DNA of 64,000 nucleotides from NCBI GenBank assembly GCA_020444045.1, contig JAHLLS010000012.1:100477-164476 (forward strand), in the 5' to 3' direction. Positions 9,056-16,858 of the stretch are shown here, piece after piece; position 1 is the first letter of the stretch, and each line of letters begins with the position of its first letter. Below the pieces are notes generated by a model that did not search any database, was not told where the DNA came from, and saw nothing but the letters and a program-made list of their open reading frames with translations. The position numbers and the translations under genes are program-made. This DNA comes from Deltaproteobacteria bacterium (GTDB lineage: Bacteria > Desulfobacterota > Desulfobacteria > Desulfobacterales > UBA5852).

Positions 9056-10207
9056 CTAAATGGTGCCGTGGGATGCCAAATCAGCGATCTGTTCCGGGCG
9101 GTAACCCAATTCCAATAATATTTTTTCGGTATCCTGTCCGAAATGAACCGACGCGGAACGCACCGATCCAGGCGTGCGGCTCAGCTTGACCGGGACGCCG
9201 ATGGTGGTCTCGGAGCGGCCGTCGGCCCCGGGCGCTTCCACGACCATCTCTCTTTCGCGAAACAAGGGAAAGTCCAGCACCTCCTCGGCCGTGCGCACGC
9301 CGCTGACGCAGAGGTCCAGGTCAGCCAGCAATTCCTCCCACTGGGCCATGGTCTTGGTGCGAAACGTGTCGCGAAAGACCGCGATAATCTCCTCGCGCCG
9401 GTCATCGTCATACTGGTGGCCCGCAAATTCAGAAAGTCCCAGCCGCTCGCAGATGGCCTGCCAGAACTTGCCTTCCACGGCCCCCACCACCATGTGGCGG
9501 CCGTCTGCCGTCTCGTATGTGTTGTAGCAGGCATAGCGGTGGGAGAGCATGTTGTCCCCCCGGCGCGGTGTTTCCCCGGTCAAAGCCTTCCAGTACAAAG
9601 CCACCGGCAGCAGCCCCACCATACCGTCGGTCATGGCGATGTCCACATACTGGCCTTCACCCGTCTTCTCACGGGCAAACAGGGCCAGCAGAATGCCGAT
9701 GGCCGCGTTCATGCCGCCGCCGGCCATATCGGCGATCTGGACGCCCGGAATGGACGGCGGGCCATTGGCAGCGCCGATCATGTTGAGCACGCCGGCATAT
9801 CCCAGATAGTTGGCGTCGTGGCCGACCCGGTCCCGGTATTCCCCGGTCTGACCGTAGCCGGTCACCGAGCAGTAAATGATCTCCGGCTTGACCCGGCATA
9901 CGGTTTCATAATCGACCCCCAGCCGCTGGACCACCCCGGGACGGAAGCCTTCCAGGATCACATCGGCCTGTTCCACCAGCTTGAAAAAGATCTCCTTGCC
10001 GGACGCCGATTTCAAGTCGAGGGCCATGTGCTGCTTGTTGCGGCAAACGTTGGGCAGGAAAAGACCGTCGGCCTGATACTGCTTGCGATCCTCGATAGCG
10101 ATGACCCGGGCGCCATGGTCCGCCAGGATCATGGAACAGAACGGTCCCGGCAGCAAGCGGGAGAGGTCCAGAACGGTAACGCCCGATAGGGCACCTATGG
10201 GGATCAT
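9056..10207 (-). CDS. CaiB/BaiF-family CoA transferase or alpha-methylacyl-CoA racemase-like enzyme
   Basis: 383 residues with AGGAGGAG upstream of ATG 10207. The class III CoA-transferase fold is clear (VLDLSRLLPGPFCSMILADHGARVIAIED). It carries GHDANYLGYAG and IADMAGGGMNA, the positions of the catalytic His and Asp in alpha-methylacyl-CoA racemase, so racemisation of 2-methyl-branched acyl-CoAs is as likely as CoA transfer. Racemases of this kind are needed before stereospecific acyl-CoA dehydrogenases in degradation of methyl-branched or steroid side chains. Co-oriented with the hydratase and synthetase; a 191-bp dispersed repeat separates it from the next upstream gene. Confidence 0.85.
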   Translation of the reverse strand: MIPIGALSGVTVLDLSRLLPGPFCSMILADHGARVIAIEDRKQYQADGLFLPNVCRNKQHMALDLKSASGKEIFFKLVEQADVILEGFRPGVVQRLGVDYETVCRVKPEIIYCSVTGYGQTGEYRDRVGHDANYLGYAGVLNMIGAANGPPSIPGVQIADMAGGGMNAAIGILLALFAREKTGEGQYVDIAMTDGMVGLLPVALYWKALTGETPRRGDNMLSHRYACYNTYETADGRHMVVGAVEGKFWQAICERLGLSEFAGHQYDDDRREEIIAVFRDTFRTKTMAQWEELLADLDLCVSGVRTAEEVLDFPLFREREMVVEAPGADGRSETTIGVPVKLSRTPGSVRSASVHFGQDTEKILLELGYRPEQIADLASHGTI

Positions 10208-10330
10208 TTTCTCCTCCTATCAACGATAAACAGCGAAACACGGCAACAAAGTTTACTTCTCATCCGTAAAGCGGAGGCTCTCAAGTTACCCCCAAGTTCG
10301 GTCTGAAAGGATTTAAAGGGTTTTGGCCCT

Positions 10331-10521
10331 ATTCCCTTTGTCCCGCGCCAAGCATCGACGATTTGGACGGATAAAAGCACCCGGACTGTTTGAGTCCGCC
10401 GGAAGGCGGGCGAGTTTCCGCGTGCTCCGGCCGTGTCGGCGACGCGCAGGGCAGTGCGAAGCACCGCGGGACACGGGCGTCTTCTTTTGGTTCGTTTTCT
10501 TCCACGCGGAAGAAAATGAAC
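10331..10521. repeat. 191-bp dispersed intergenic repeat, copy A
   Basis: Begins ATTCCCTTTGTC and ends GAAGAAAATGAAC, with the internal marks AAGCATCG, GGCGAGTTTCCGCG and CTTCTTTTGGTT. A second copy of the same length lies at 47544-47734 and shares these blocks in the same order. Short ORFs inside it on either strand are not considered genes. It occupies the 390-nt gap between the CaiB-family and nitronate monooxygenase-like genes; nothing else is seen in that gap. Confidence 0.75.
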
Positions 10522-10597
10522 AATCGAAATAAATCACTACGGGTCCGTAAACCCTTTCAGAATCCCCTTCGACCTATGCACATCCCCCAGTAACATG

Positions 10598-11566
10598 TCA
10601 GCATGACGCAAAACGGCTGAGGCTCGCTTCGGCCTCACCCATCATCCGGTCAAAGAGATCGGCCACCGTCGGAACATCGCCGCAGATGCCAATCCCCTGG
10701 CCCACCGAGAGAATGCCGCAGTCGGTGTCGCCCGAGGTGTACATCTTCTTGGCGTTCTCCCCGGAAACCACCGGGTAGATTTCTTCGAAGAAGTCGGCCT
10801 GGGCCGCCTCGAGTTCGACGCACTTGCAGGCCGAGGCATTGGTCCAGACCCGGTGGGTGGCATTGATGGACCGCATGATCAGCATGGTGTCGAGTTCGGT
10901 GGCATGGCACAGCGCCTGTTTGATGTTGTCATGAATAGGGCATTCCTGCGTGACCAACAATCGGGTGCCGATAATGACGGCTTCGGCCCCCAGCGAAAGA
11001 ACGGCCGCCACACCGCGGCCGTCGGAAACACCGCCGCCGCCGATCACCGGCAGATCCAGGGCGTCCACCACGGTGGGCACCAGAACCAGGGTGCCGATGT
11101 CGAGCTTGCCCGTGGCCCCGCCGTTTTCATAGCCCACCACAGTGATCACGTCGGCTCCCAGGCTCTGGGCTTTGCGGGCATACCGGACGCCGACGCATTT
11201 GTGGATCCATTTCAGGCCGGCATCCCTGAACCGACCGCAGAGATCCTCGGGCGCGGAGTGGCCCGACGTTTCCACGATTCGGACCCCTTTTTCGAGAAGG
11301 ACGTCCAGGTAGTCGTTGTTGTCGATGGGGCGCATGGCCGGGAAGAGGTTCAGGTTGACGGCAAAGGGCTGGTCGGTCAAAGCCTGAATGCGGTCGATGG
11401 CCGCACCGAATTCCTCCCTGGACACATAGATGGCCGAAGCCAGAATACCGAGGCCGCCGGCATTGGAGATTGCGGCCACAAAATCGGCATTGGAAATCCA
11501 CATCATGGTGCCGCCAATGATCGGGTAGCGAATGCCCAGCATGTCGGTGATGCGCGTACGAATCAT
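10598..11566 (-). CDS. Nitronate monooxygenase / 2-nitropropane dioxygenase-family flavoprotein
   Basis: 322 residues from ATG 11566, which has GGAG 6 nt upstream; earlier Met codons at 11602 and 11578 are less well placed. The FMN-binding TIM-barrel landmarks are present: TDMLGIRYPIIGGTMMWISN, NAGGLGILAS, the phosphate-binding VIGGGGVSDGRGVAAVLSLGAEAVIIGTRLL and VVGYENGGATGK. In class I nitronate monooxygenases the last motif usually contains a catalytic His; here the position reads Ala/Thr, so the reaction may differ. Related proteins include enoyl reductase FabK-like enzymes. Its position suggests reduction or oxidation of an acyl-CoA intermediate (inference). Confidence 0.85.
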   Translation of the reverse strand: MIRTRITDMLGIRYPIIGGTMMWISNADFVAAISNAGGLGILASAIYVSREEFGAAIDRIQALTDQPFAVNLNLFPAMRPIDNNDYLDVLLEKGVRIVETSGHSAPEDLCGRFRDAGLKWIHKCVGVRYARKAQSLGADVITVVGYENGGATGKLDIGTLVLVPTVVDALDLPVIGGGGVSDGRGVAAVLSLGAEAVIIGTRLLVTQECPIHDNIKQALCHATELDTMLIMRSINATHRVWTNASACKCVELEAAQADFFEEIYPVVSGENAKKMYTSGDTDCGILSVGQGIGICGDVPTVADLFDRMMGEAEASLSRFASC

Positions 11567-11673
11567 CTTTTTCTCCATGTTTTCAGTTGAATTGCCGATC
11601 ATCCTTTCGGGCTCGCCGATCCATCCGGCTGCCTGGTGCCCTGTATGGTTATGGGGCTATGGATGCAACACAC

Positions 11674-12819
11674 CTACAACCCCATAAACTTGGCTGCGAT
11701 CCCCTTCATGATTTCGTTGGTGCCGGCAAAGATCGACATCACCCGGACGTCTCGGAACCCGCGAACCAGGGGGCACTGCTCCAGGCCGCCGTATTCCCCG
11801 ACCAGATCGAGGCAACGGTCGGCCACGCGTTTGCCCAGCTCCGTGCACCAGTATTTGGCCATAGAGGTTTCGACGATGACGTTGTTGCCTTCCACGTGTT
11901 CGACCACCAGCTTGTCCACGAAGGTGCGGCCTATGTTTACTTCGGTGGCCATTTCCACAAGAGCGAACTGCACGGCCTGGGAGCGGCTCATCGGCCGGCC
12001 GGCCGATGATGTGGTTTTCTTGCAATGGCGCATGGTCCAGTCCAGCATGACTTCGGCCACGCTGATGCCCATGACCGCGGTCACCAGGCGTTCCTGCTGG
12101 AGTTTGTCCATGAGCATGAGAAATCCCATACCCTTTTCCCCAAGACGGTTTTCCACCGGAATCCGGCAATTGGAGAAAAACAGTTCGGCCGTATCCTGGC
12201 TGTGCAGTCCCATTTTGTCGAGGGGGCGGCCCTTCTGGAAGCCGGGGGTCCCGTCTTCGATCAGGTAGAGCGAGATGGCCTGGTGGGGATTTTTTTCATG
12301 GGGATCTTTGGCCGCCACGATGGCCAGGTTGCAGAGGATGCCGTTGGATATGAAGGTCTTGACACCATTGATCACCAGCTGCCCCCCATCTTCTTCGGCC
12401 GTTGTCGTCATACTGCTCAAGTCGCTGCCGGCCCCCGGTTCGGTCATGGCAACCGCCGTAACGATGTCGCCGGCGGCGCATCCGGGAAGATAAGTTTGCT
12501 TTTGGACGTCATTGCCGTAGGACATGATGTACGGCACTACGATGTCACTGTGCAACGGAGCCCCCAGCCCGCCGTGGTTGGTGCGCGATATTTCCTCGAT
12601 GCCGATGACCGAAAACCGGAAATCCCCCCCCAGCCCGCCGTATGCCGTGGGCAGGGTCGGGCAGAGGAAGCCTTCCCGCCCCATTTTCCGCCACACCTCC
12701 CGGGAGACCCCTTGATCGGCTTCCCACCTGTCGATATGGGGCACCACTTCCCGGTCCATGAAAGCGCGCAACCGTTTCCTGAAATCGTGGTGGGCTTCGG
12801 TGTAGTGAAGGATATCCAT
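11674..12819 (-). CDS. Acyl-CoA dehydrogenase (helix-G glutamate type), copy 1
   Basis: 381 residues. The start at 12819 is set by alignment with the neighbouring paralogue (MDILHYTEAHHDF versus MDMITYTEAHHRF); a longer frame to 12876 is not needed. FAD and substrate landmarks: AVAMTEPGAGSD, then the C-terminal NEIMKGIAAKFMGL. The usual base position (YEGT) reads FAGT. A glutamate sits in LQQERLV (E243), where isovaleryl-CoA and long-chain dehydrogenases keep their base. It therefore probably acts on branched or long-chain acyl-CoA, passing electrons to ETF. The reading of the active site rests on remembered family alignments. Confidence 0.92.
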   Translation of the reverse strand: MDILHYTEAHHDFRKRLRAFMDREVVPHIDRWEADQGVSREVWRKMGREGFLCPTLPTAYGGLGGDFRFSVIGIEEISRTNHGGLGAPLHSDIVVPYIMSYGNDVQKQTYLPGCAAGDIVTAVAMTEPGAGSDLSSMTTTAEEDGGQLVINGVKTFISNGILCNLAIVAAKDPHEKNPHQAISLYLIEDGTPGFQKGRPLDKMGLHSQDTAELFFSNCRIPVENRLGEKGMGFLMLMDKLQQERLVTAVMGISVAEVMLDWTMRHCKKTTSSAGRPMSRSQAVQFALVEMATEVNIGRTFVDKLVVEHVEGNNVIVETSMAKYWCTELGKRVADRCLDLVGEYGGLEQCPLVRGFRDVRVMSIFAGTNEIMKGIAAKFMGL

Positions 12820-12835
12820 AGCAGACCGTTCTTTA

Positions 12836-12856
12836 AAAGTGGGGCTTCGCCACTTT
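12836..12856. other. Hairpin in the 5' leader of acyl-CoA dehydrogenase copy 1
   Basis: AAAGTGG (12836-12842) and CCACTTT (12850-12856) form a perfect stem 17 nt upstream of the gene start. It lies in the mRNA leader or intercistronic space and may affect processing or translation. Confidence 0.4.
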
Positions 12857-12872
12857 AGTTGGCGAAACGGGT

Positions 12873-12990
12873 CCAAGAATCCAAGGGTCCAAGGATTCGA
12901 GGGGTCAAGGATTTGTAATTTTTTAACATTTCACTTGAACCCTCGAATCCCTGAATCCTTGACCCCTCAGGACCCCACTGACATTCTTGG
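12873..12990. repeat. Nested inverted repeat between two acyl-CoA dehydrogenase genes
   Basis: Outer arms CCAAGAAT (12873) and ATTCTTGG (12983) enclose a perfect 15-bp pair, GAGGGGTCAAGGATT (12899-12913) and its complement (12954-12968). GGATTCGAGG (12893) and CCTCGAATCC (12941) allow an alternative fold. The loop is AT-rich. It fills the intergenic space between the two dehydrogenases; it could be a mobile palindromic element or an mRNA processing site. Confidence 0.65.
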
Positions 12991-13046
12991 AATAACGGGG
13001 TGCTTCCCCTAACAGGCGAGGCAGCGAAATGAAGAAAGCCGCGCAC

Positions 13047-14189
13047 TCACAGCCCCATGAATTTGGCTGCGATCCCTTTCATGATTTCGTTGGTGCCGGC
13101 GAAGATCGACATCACCCGGGCGTCGCGCAGCGCGCGCGTCAGGAGACAGGACTCCCGGGCGCCCTCTTCGCCGACGATATCCAGGGCGCGGTTCGCCATG
13201 CGGTTGGCCAGATCCGTGGACCAGTACTTGGCCATGGAGGTCTCGACGATGATATTCTCGCCTGCCATGTGCTCTGCAATCAGCTTTTCCATGAACGTGC
13301 GGCCCAGTTTGGCTTCGGTGGCCATCTCCACCAGGGCGAACTGCACGGCCTGGGATTTGGACAGCGGTTTGCCGCCCACCGTCGTGCGGCGGCAATGCGC
13401 CATGGTGTATTCCAAAATCCGTTCGGCCGCCACCACCCCGCCCATGCAGCAAACCAGACGCTCCTGCTGCAGCTTGCCCATCAGCATGAAAAAACCGGCC
13501 CCTTTTTCACCCAACCGGTTGGCCTTGGGAATCCGGCAGTTGGTGAAGAACAGTTCGGCCGTATCCTGGCTGTGCCAGCCCATTTTCTCCAGCTGGGTGC
13601 CCTTCTCGAATCCTGGGGTACCGGCTTCCACCAAGTAAAGCGATACCGCCTGATGTTTGTTTTCCACGGCCGGGTCCTTGGCGGCCAGCACCACCAGATC
13701 GCAGATCACGCCGTTGGAAATAAAGGTCTTGGAGCCGTTGAGGATCACCGCGTCGCCGTCATCCACGGCCGTCGTCGCCATGCCGGCCACGTCGCTGCCG
13801 GCCCCCGGTTCGGTCATGGCAACCGCCGTGATGCAATCCCCGGAAACGCACCCGGGCAGGTATTTTTGTTTTTGCGCCTCCGAGCCGAACGCTTCGATAT
13901 AGGGGACCACCACATCGCTGTGCAGTCCGGCCGCCAAACCGGTCTGCATGGTCCGGGAAAGTTCTTCGGTCACGATCAGACTGTGGATGAAATCCCCCCC
14001 GATGCCGCCATACGCGGCCGGCAGGGTGGGGCACAGAAAACCGCCGCGGCCCATCTTCTGCCAGATCTCACGGGGAACGATATGATCGCTTTCCCACTGG
14101 TCCACCTGCGGCACGATTTCCGTCTCGCAGAATTCACGCAATCGTTCACGGAACCGGTGGTGCGCCTCCGTATAGGTGATCATGTCCAT
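13047..14189 (-). CDS. Acyl-CoA dehydrogenase (helix-G glutamate type), copy 2
   Basis: 380 residues with AAGGAG upstream of ATG 14189. Closely related to the gene at 11674, with the same length, landmarks (AVAMTEPGAGSD, SKTFISNG, KMGWHSQDTAELFF) and C-terminus. The YEGT position is again FAGT, and E243 in LQQERLV is the candidate base. Two adjacent paralogues suggest duplication followed by division of labour, either two chain lengths or two subunits; heteromeric acyl-CoA dehydrogenases are known from steroid degraders (comparison only). Confidence 0.92.
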   Translation of the reverse strand: MDMITYTEAHHRFRERLREFCETEIVPQVDQWESDHIVPREIWQKMGRGGFLCPTLPAAYGGIGGDFIHSLIVTEELSRTMQTGLAAGLHSDVVVPYIEAFGSEAQKQKYLPGCVSGDCITAVAMTEPGAGSDVAGMATTAVDDGDAVILNGSKTFISNGVICDLVVLAAKDPAVENKHQAVSLYLVEAGTPGFEKGTQLEKMGWHSQDTAELFFTNCRIPKANRLGEKGAGFFMLMGKLQQERLVCCMGGVVAAERILEYTMAHCRRTTVGGKPLSKSQAVQFALVEMATEAKLGRTFMEKLIAEHMAGENIIVETSMAKYWSTDLANRMANRALDIVGEEGARESCLLTRALRDARVMSIFAGTNEIMKGIAAKFMGL

Positions 14190-14237
14190 GACGCCCTGCT
14201 CCTTATTCAGTGTCCATCCATCAATGATGGCACAAGC

Positions 14238-14379
14238 GTGTCCGATTCAGAAATGTGGATTTTTGGTTCTGATCAAGGCCGCACAAGGTTTTACGGTGAG
14301 GCGTACTGTTGTACGCCGCAGCCGCTAAACCCGCGGAGAACAACGATCAGGACCAAAAAGACCATTTCTGGACGGACAC
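14238..14379. repeat. Long imperfect palindrome (142 bp) abutting the stop codon of an acyl-CoA dehydrogenase
   Basis: About 36-bp outer arms: the left starts GTGTCCG, CAGAAATG, TTGG; the right is the reverse complement of GTGTCCG, CCAGAAATG, TTTGGTCCTGATC. Inside lies a perfect hairpin GGCGTAC-TGTT-GTACGCC (14300-14317). Its last base is the first base of the complement of the stop codon of the gene at 14379. A much shorter relative (TGCCCATCC arms) lies at 28214-28261. It may be an intergenic mobile palindrome that also forms the 3' end of an mRNA. Confidence 0.7.
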
Positions 14380-15527
14380 TATTTTATCTTACCGATGATG
14401 CTGGCGGCGATCTTGTTTTTCAGATGGATCGTTCCACCCAGGGTCAGGTCGGCCGCCTTGGCATCCCGATAAAACCGCTCCACCTCGGATTCTTTCATGT
14501 AGCCGTAGCCGCCGAAAAGCTGAATGGCCTCGTCGGCGACCTCAACCGCCGCACGGGCCGCAATGAGGCGCGCCATGGTGCCGAATTTCTCCAGTCCCTT
14601 GCCCGCGTCGCAATGCCGGGCCGCTTCATAGGTCATCAGCCGGGCCTGCTCCACTTTCATGGCCATCTCGGCAATCTTTTGCCGGGTAATTTCAAAGACC
14701 GCCAGTTTGCGGTTGAACTGCTCCCTTTCCTTGACATAGGCAAGGGCCCGGTCAAAGGCACCGGCCGCCGTCCCCAGGCATTGGGCCGCAATCAGAATGC
14801 CGGCCTCTTCGAAAAAGGCTTCGGCCTGGGCCATGCCCCGGCCCGCTTGGCCCAGCAGGTTCGCCGACGGTATGATGACATCGGTAAACGTCAGATCGGC
14901 CGTGGCAATCATGTTGGCGCCGAGCTTGCGCCCTGCTTCCCGGACCGTAATGCCCTCCCGGTCGCTTTCCACCACGAACAGACTCAGTCCTTTTTCCGGG
15001 GGCGCATCCGGGTCGGTCCGGCACAGGACGACATAGACACTGTCTTCACCGCCGTTCAGGACATGGGACTTGGCGCCGTTGATGATCCACTGGTCCTCTT
15101 TCTTCACCGCCACGGTTTGCACCCCGGACAAATCCGAACGGCAGCCAGACTCAAAAAAGCCGTAGCCGCAGCGGATCCGTCCTTCGGCGATGGGCGGCAG
15201 AAACGTCGCTTGCGTTGCGGCATCGCCGAAACGAACAATGCATTCGGCCCCGCTGGCTGACAGGGCCAGCGCCGTTCCGATGCTCGAATCCTTGCGGCAT
15301 AAGGCCTCGGAGATCAGGCAGGCATCCAGTAGGCCCATCCCGCCGCCGGCATAGGCCTCGGGGAAATGAACGCCGATAAATCCCAGATCCGCCGCTTTTT
15401 TCCAGATGGCGTCGGGAAATTCATTGGCGTTTTCCATTGCCAGGGCCTGGTCCTTGTCGAATTCTCCCCTGGCAAAATCGATGGCCGCTTTCTGGATTTG
15501 CTTCTGCGACCGATTCAGGTCAACCAT
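14379..15527 (-). CDS. Acyl-CoA dehydrogenase with unusual active site
   Basis: 382 residues with GAGGAG before ATG 15527. Family landmarks are present: GYGFFESGCRSD in place of the common AMTEPxAGSD, ALAYVKEREQFNRKL, and LFGGYGYMKESEVERFYRDAKAADLTLGGT. The base position YEGT reads TLGGT. The helix-G region has FFEEAGILIAAQ, where the usual Arg after the Glu is absent, so the proton-abstracting residue is not obvious. It is more distant from the two downstream paralogues than they are from each other. It may act on a special CoA ester or be a non-catalytic partner. Confidence 0.9.
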   Translation of the reverse strand: MVDLNRSQKQIQKAAIDFARGEFDKDQALAMENANEFPDAIWKKAADLGFIGVHFPEAYAGGGMGLLDACLISEALCRKDSSIGTALALSASGAECIVRFGDAATQATFLPPIAEGRIRCGYGFFESGCRSDLSGVQTVAVKKEDQWIINGAKSHVLNGGEDSVYVVLCRTDPDAPPEKGLSLFVVESDREGITVREAGRKLGANMIATADLTFTDVIIPSANLLGQAGRGMAQAEAFFEEAGILIAAQCLGTAAGAFDRALAYVKEREQFNRKLAVFEITRQKIAEMAMKVEQARLMTYEAARHCDAGKGLEKFGTMARLIAARAAVEVADEAIQLFGGYGYMKESEVERFYRDAKAADLTLGGTIHLKNKIAASIIGKIK

Positions 15528-15561
15528 GGTGTCATCTCCTCACCCAAGCGTGCCAGCGATT

Positions 15562-16770
15562 CTATTCGTACTTGCCGACGATGGAAATGCTGCACACGTT
15601 CATGGCCGGAAATCCCCCCAGATTATGGGTCAGACCGAAGGTCGGGTTTTCCAGCTGCCGCTCCCCAGCCCGGCCGTGGAGCTGGAGGTACATTTCGTAA
15701 ATCATGCGCAGGCCCGAAGCGCCGATGGGGTGGCCGAAGCATTTGAGACCGCCGTCGACCTGGCACGGCACCTCACCGTCGATATCATAGACGCCGTCGA
15801 GGACATCCCGCCAGGCGTTGCCCCGCTCTGAAATGTGCAGATCTTCCATCGTGACCAGTTCGGTGATGGAGAAACAGTCGTGGACCTCCATCATCGAAAT
15901 CTCCTTGCGGGGATCGGTGATGCCGGCTTCCTGGTAAGCCATGGTGCTGGCCTTGGAGGTGGTCATGAAATGATCGCCGTCCCAGTCATTGAAGCCCATC
16001 TCTTCGCCGCTGCTCAACGCCAGCTGAAGGGCCTTGACGGAAACGAGATCCTTCTTCCCCAATTTTTTGGCGATCTCCGGCGTGGTGACGATGGCACAGG
16101 CCGCCCCGTCGCTGACCCCACAGCAGTCGAAAAGCCCCAGGGGGTGCGCGATGATGGGGGAGGCCATGATCTGCTCCTTGGTCACGGCCTTGCGAAGATG
16201 CGCTTTGGGGTTCTTGACCCCGTTGGCATGACTCTTGGCCGACACGTGGGCAATGGCCTCCTTGATATCCCGGTCCGACACATTGTACTTGGCCCCGTAG
16301 GCCGAGGCCAACTGGGCAAACGACCCGGGGGCGGTGATATTCGGAAACCACTGCCAGGTCAGGGTGCCGGAGTCGGACCCCACGAAACTGGGGAGCCCGC
16401 CGTAGCCCGTATCTTTAAGCTTTTCAACCCCCAAGGCCAGGCAGATATCATAGGCCCCCGAGGCCACGGCGTATACCGCCCCCCGGAAGGCTTCGGTGCC
16501 GGTGGCGCAGAAGTTCTCCACCCGGGTCACGGGGATGAAAGGCAGACGCAGCGTCAGCGACAACGGAGTGGCGCTCCGTCCCACGTTGATGCTCTCGAAA
16601 CAGGTGCCCAGCCAGGCGGCCCCGATATCATTTTTTTCAATACCGGCATCCGCGATGCATTCCTCGAAGGCTTCCACCATCAGCTCTTCGGCCCCCATAT
16701 CCCAGCGCTCCCCGAACTTGGAGCAGCCCATCCCGATGATTGCCACTTTATCTTTTATGCCCGTCGCCAT
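15562..16770 (-). CDS. SCP-x-type thiolase (acetyl-CoA acyltransferase)
   Basis: 402 residues with AAGGAGG upstream of ATG 16770. Catalytic motifs are intact: the nucleophile in ENFCATGTEAF, HDCFSITEL and the C-terminal GGLKCFGHPIGASG. Overall it resembles peroxisomal SCP-x and archaeal-type thiolases, which cleave branched 3-ketoacyl-CoAs, rather than FadA. Many such thiolases work with a Zn-ribbon/OB-fold (DUF35) partner; that module is present inside the protein encoded just upstream (16853-19582), which supports a complex (inference). Confidence 0.92.
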   Translation of the reverse strand: MATGIKDKVAIIGMGCSKFGERWDMGAEELMVEAFEECIADAGIEKNDIGAAWLGTCFESINVGRSATPLSLTLRLPFIPVTRVENFCATGTEAFRGAVYAVASGAYDICLALGVEKLKDTGYGGLPSFVGSDSGTLTWQWFPNITAPGSFAQLASAYGAKYNVSDRDIKEAIAHVSAKSHANGVKNPKAHLRKAVTKEQIMASPIIAHPLGLFDCCGVSDGAACAIVTTPEIAKKLGKKDLVSVKALQLALSSGEEMGFNDWDGDHFMTTSKASTMAYQEAGITDPRKEISMMEVHDCFSITELVTMEDLHISERGNAWRDVLDGVYDIDGEVPCQVDGGLKCFGHPIGASGLRMIYEMYLQLHGRAGERQLENPTFGLTHNLGGFPAMNVCSISIVGKYE

Positions 16771-16813
16771 ACTGTTTCCTCCTTGGATCCAGTTTTTTTA
16801 ATTTTTTTTCCAA

Positions 16814-16858
16814 GCGGCGAAGCCGCATGACATTTAAAATTGCACCGCAATTTTAAAT
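16814..16858 (-). other. Two intercistronic hairpins between the SCP2 fusion gene and the thiolase
   Basis: ATTTAAAATTGC (16832-16843) pairs perfectly with GCAATTTTAAAT (16847-16858), overlapping the stop codon of the fusion gene. Next to it is GCGGC-GAA-GCCGC (16814-16826). An A-rich tract and the thiolase ribosome site follow. A terminator would need a U-run, which is absent, so mRNA stabilisation or processing is more likely. Confidence 0.5.

Noticed and set aside
10329..10523. Small Arg/Pro-rich ORFs inside the 191-bp repeats
   Set aside because: Both copies can be read as short peptides, but the frames differ and the DNA is a repeat; such peptides are common annotation artefacts.
12873..12990. 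Short repeated words as a CRISPR array
   Set aside because: The repeats are inverted and overlapping, not regularly spaced direct repeats, and no cas genes are present.
13029..15260. 743-codon open frame on the plus strand across three acyl-CoA dehydrogenase loci
   Set aside because: It is antisense to real genes with full catalytic motifs, crosses the palindrome at 14238, and its His/Gly/Arg-rich composition is typical of GC-rich shadow frames.
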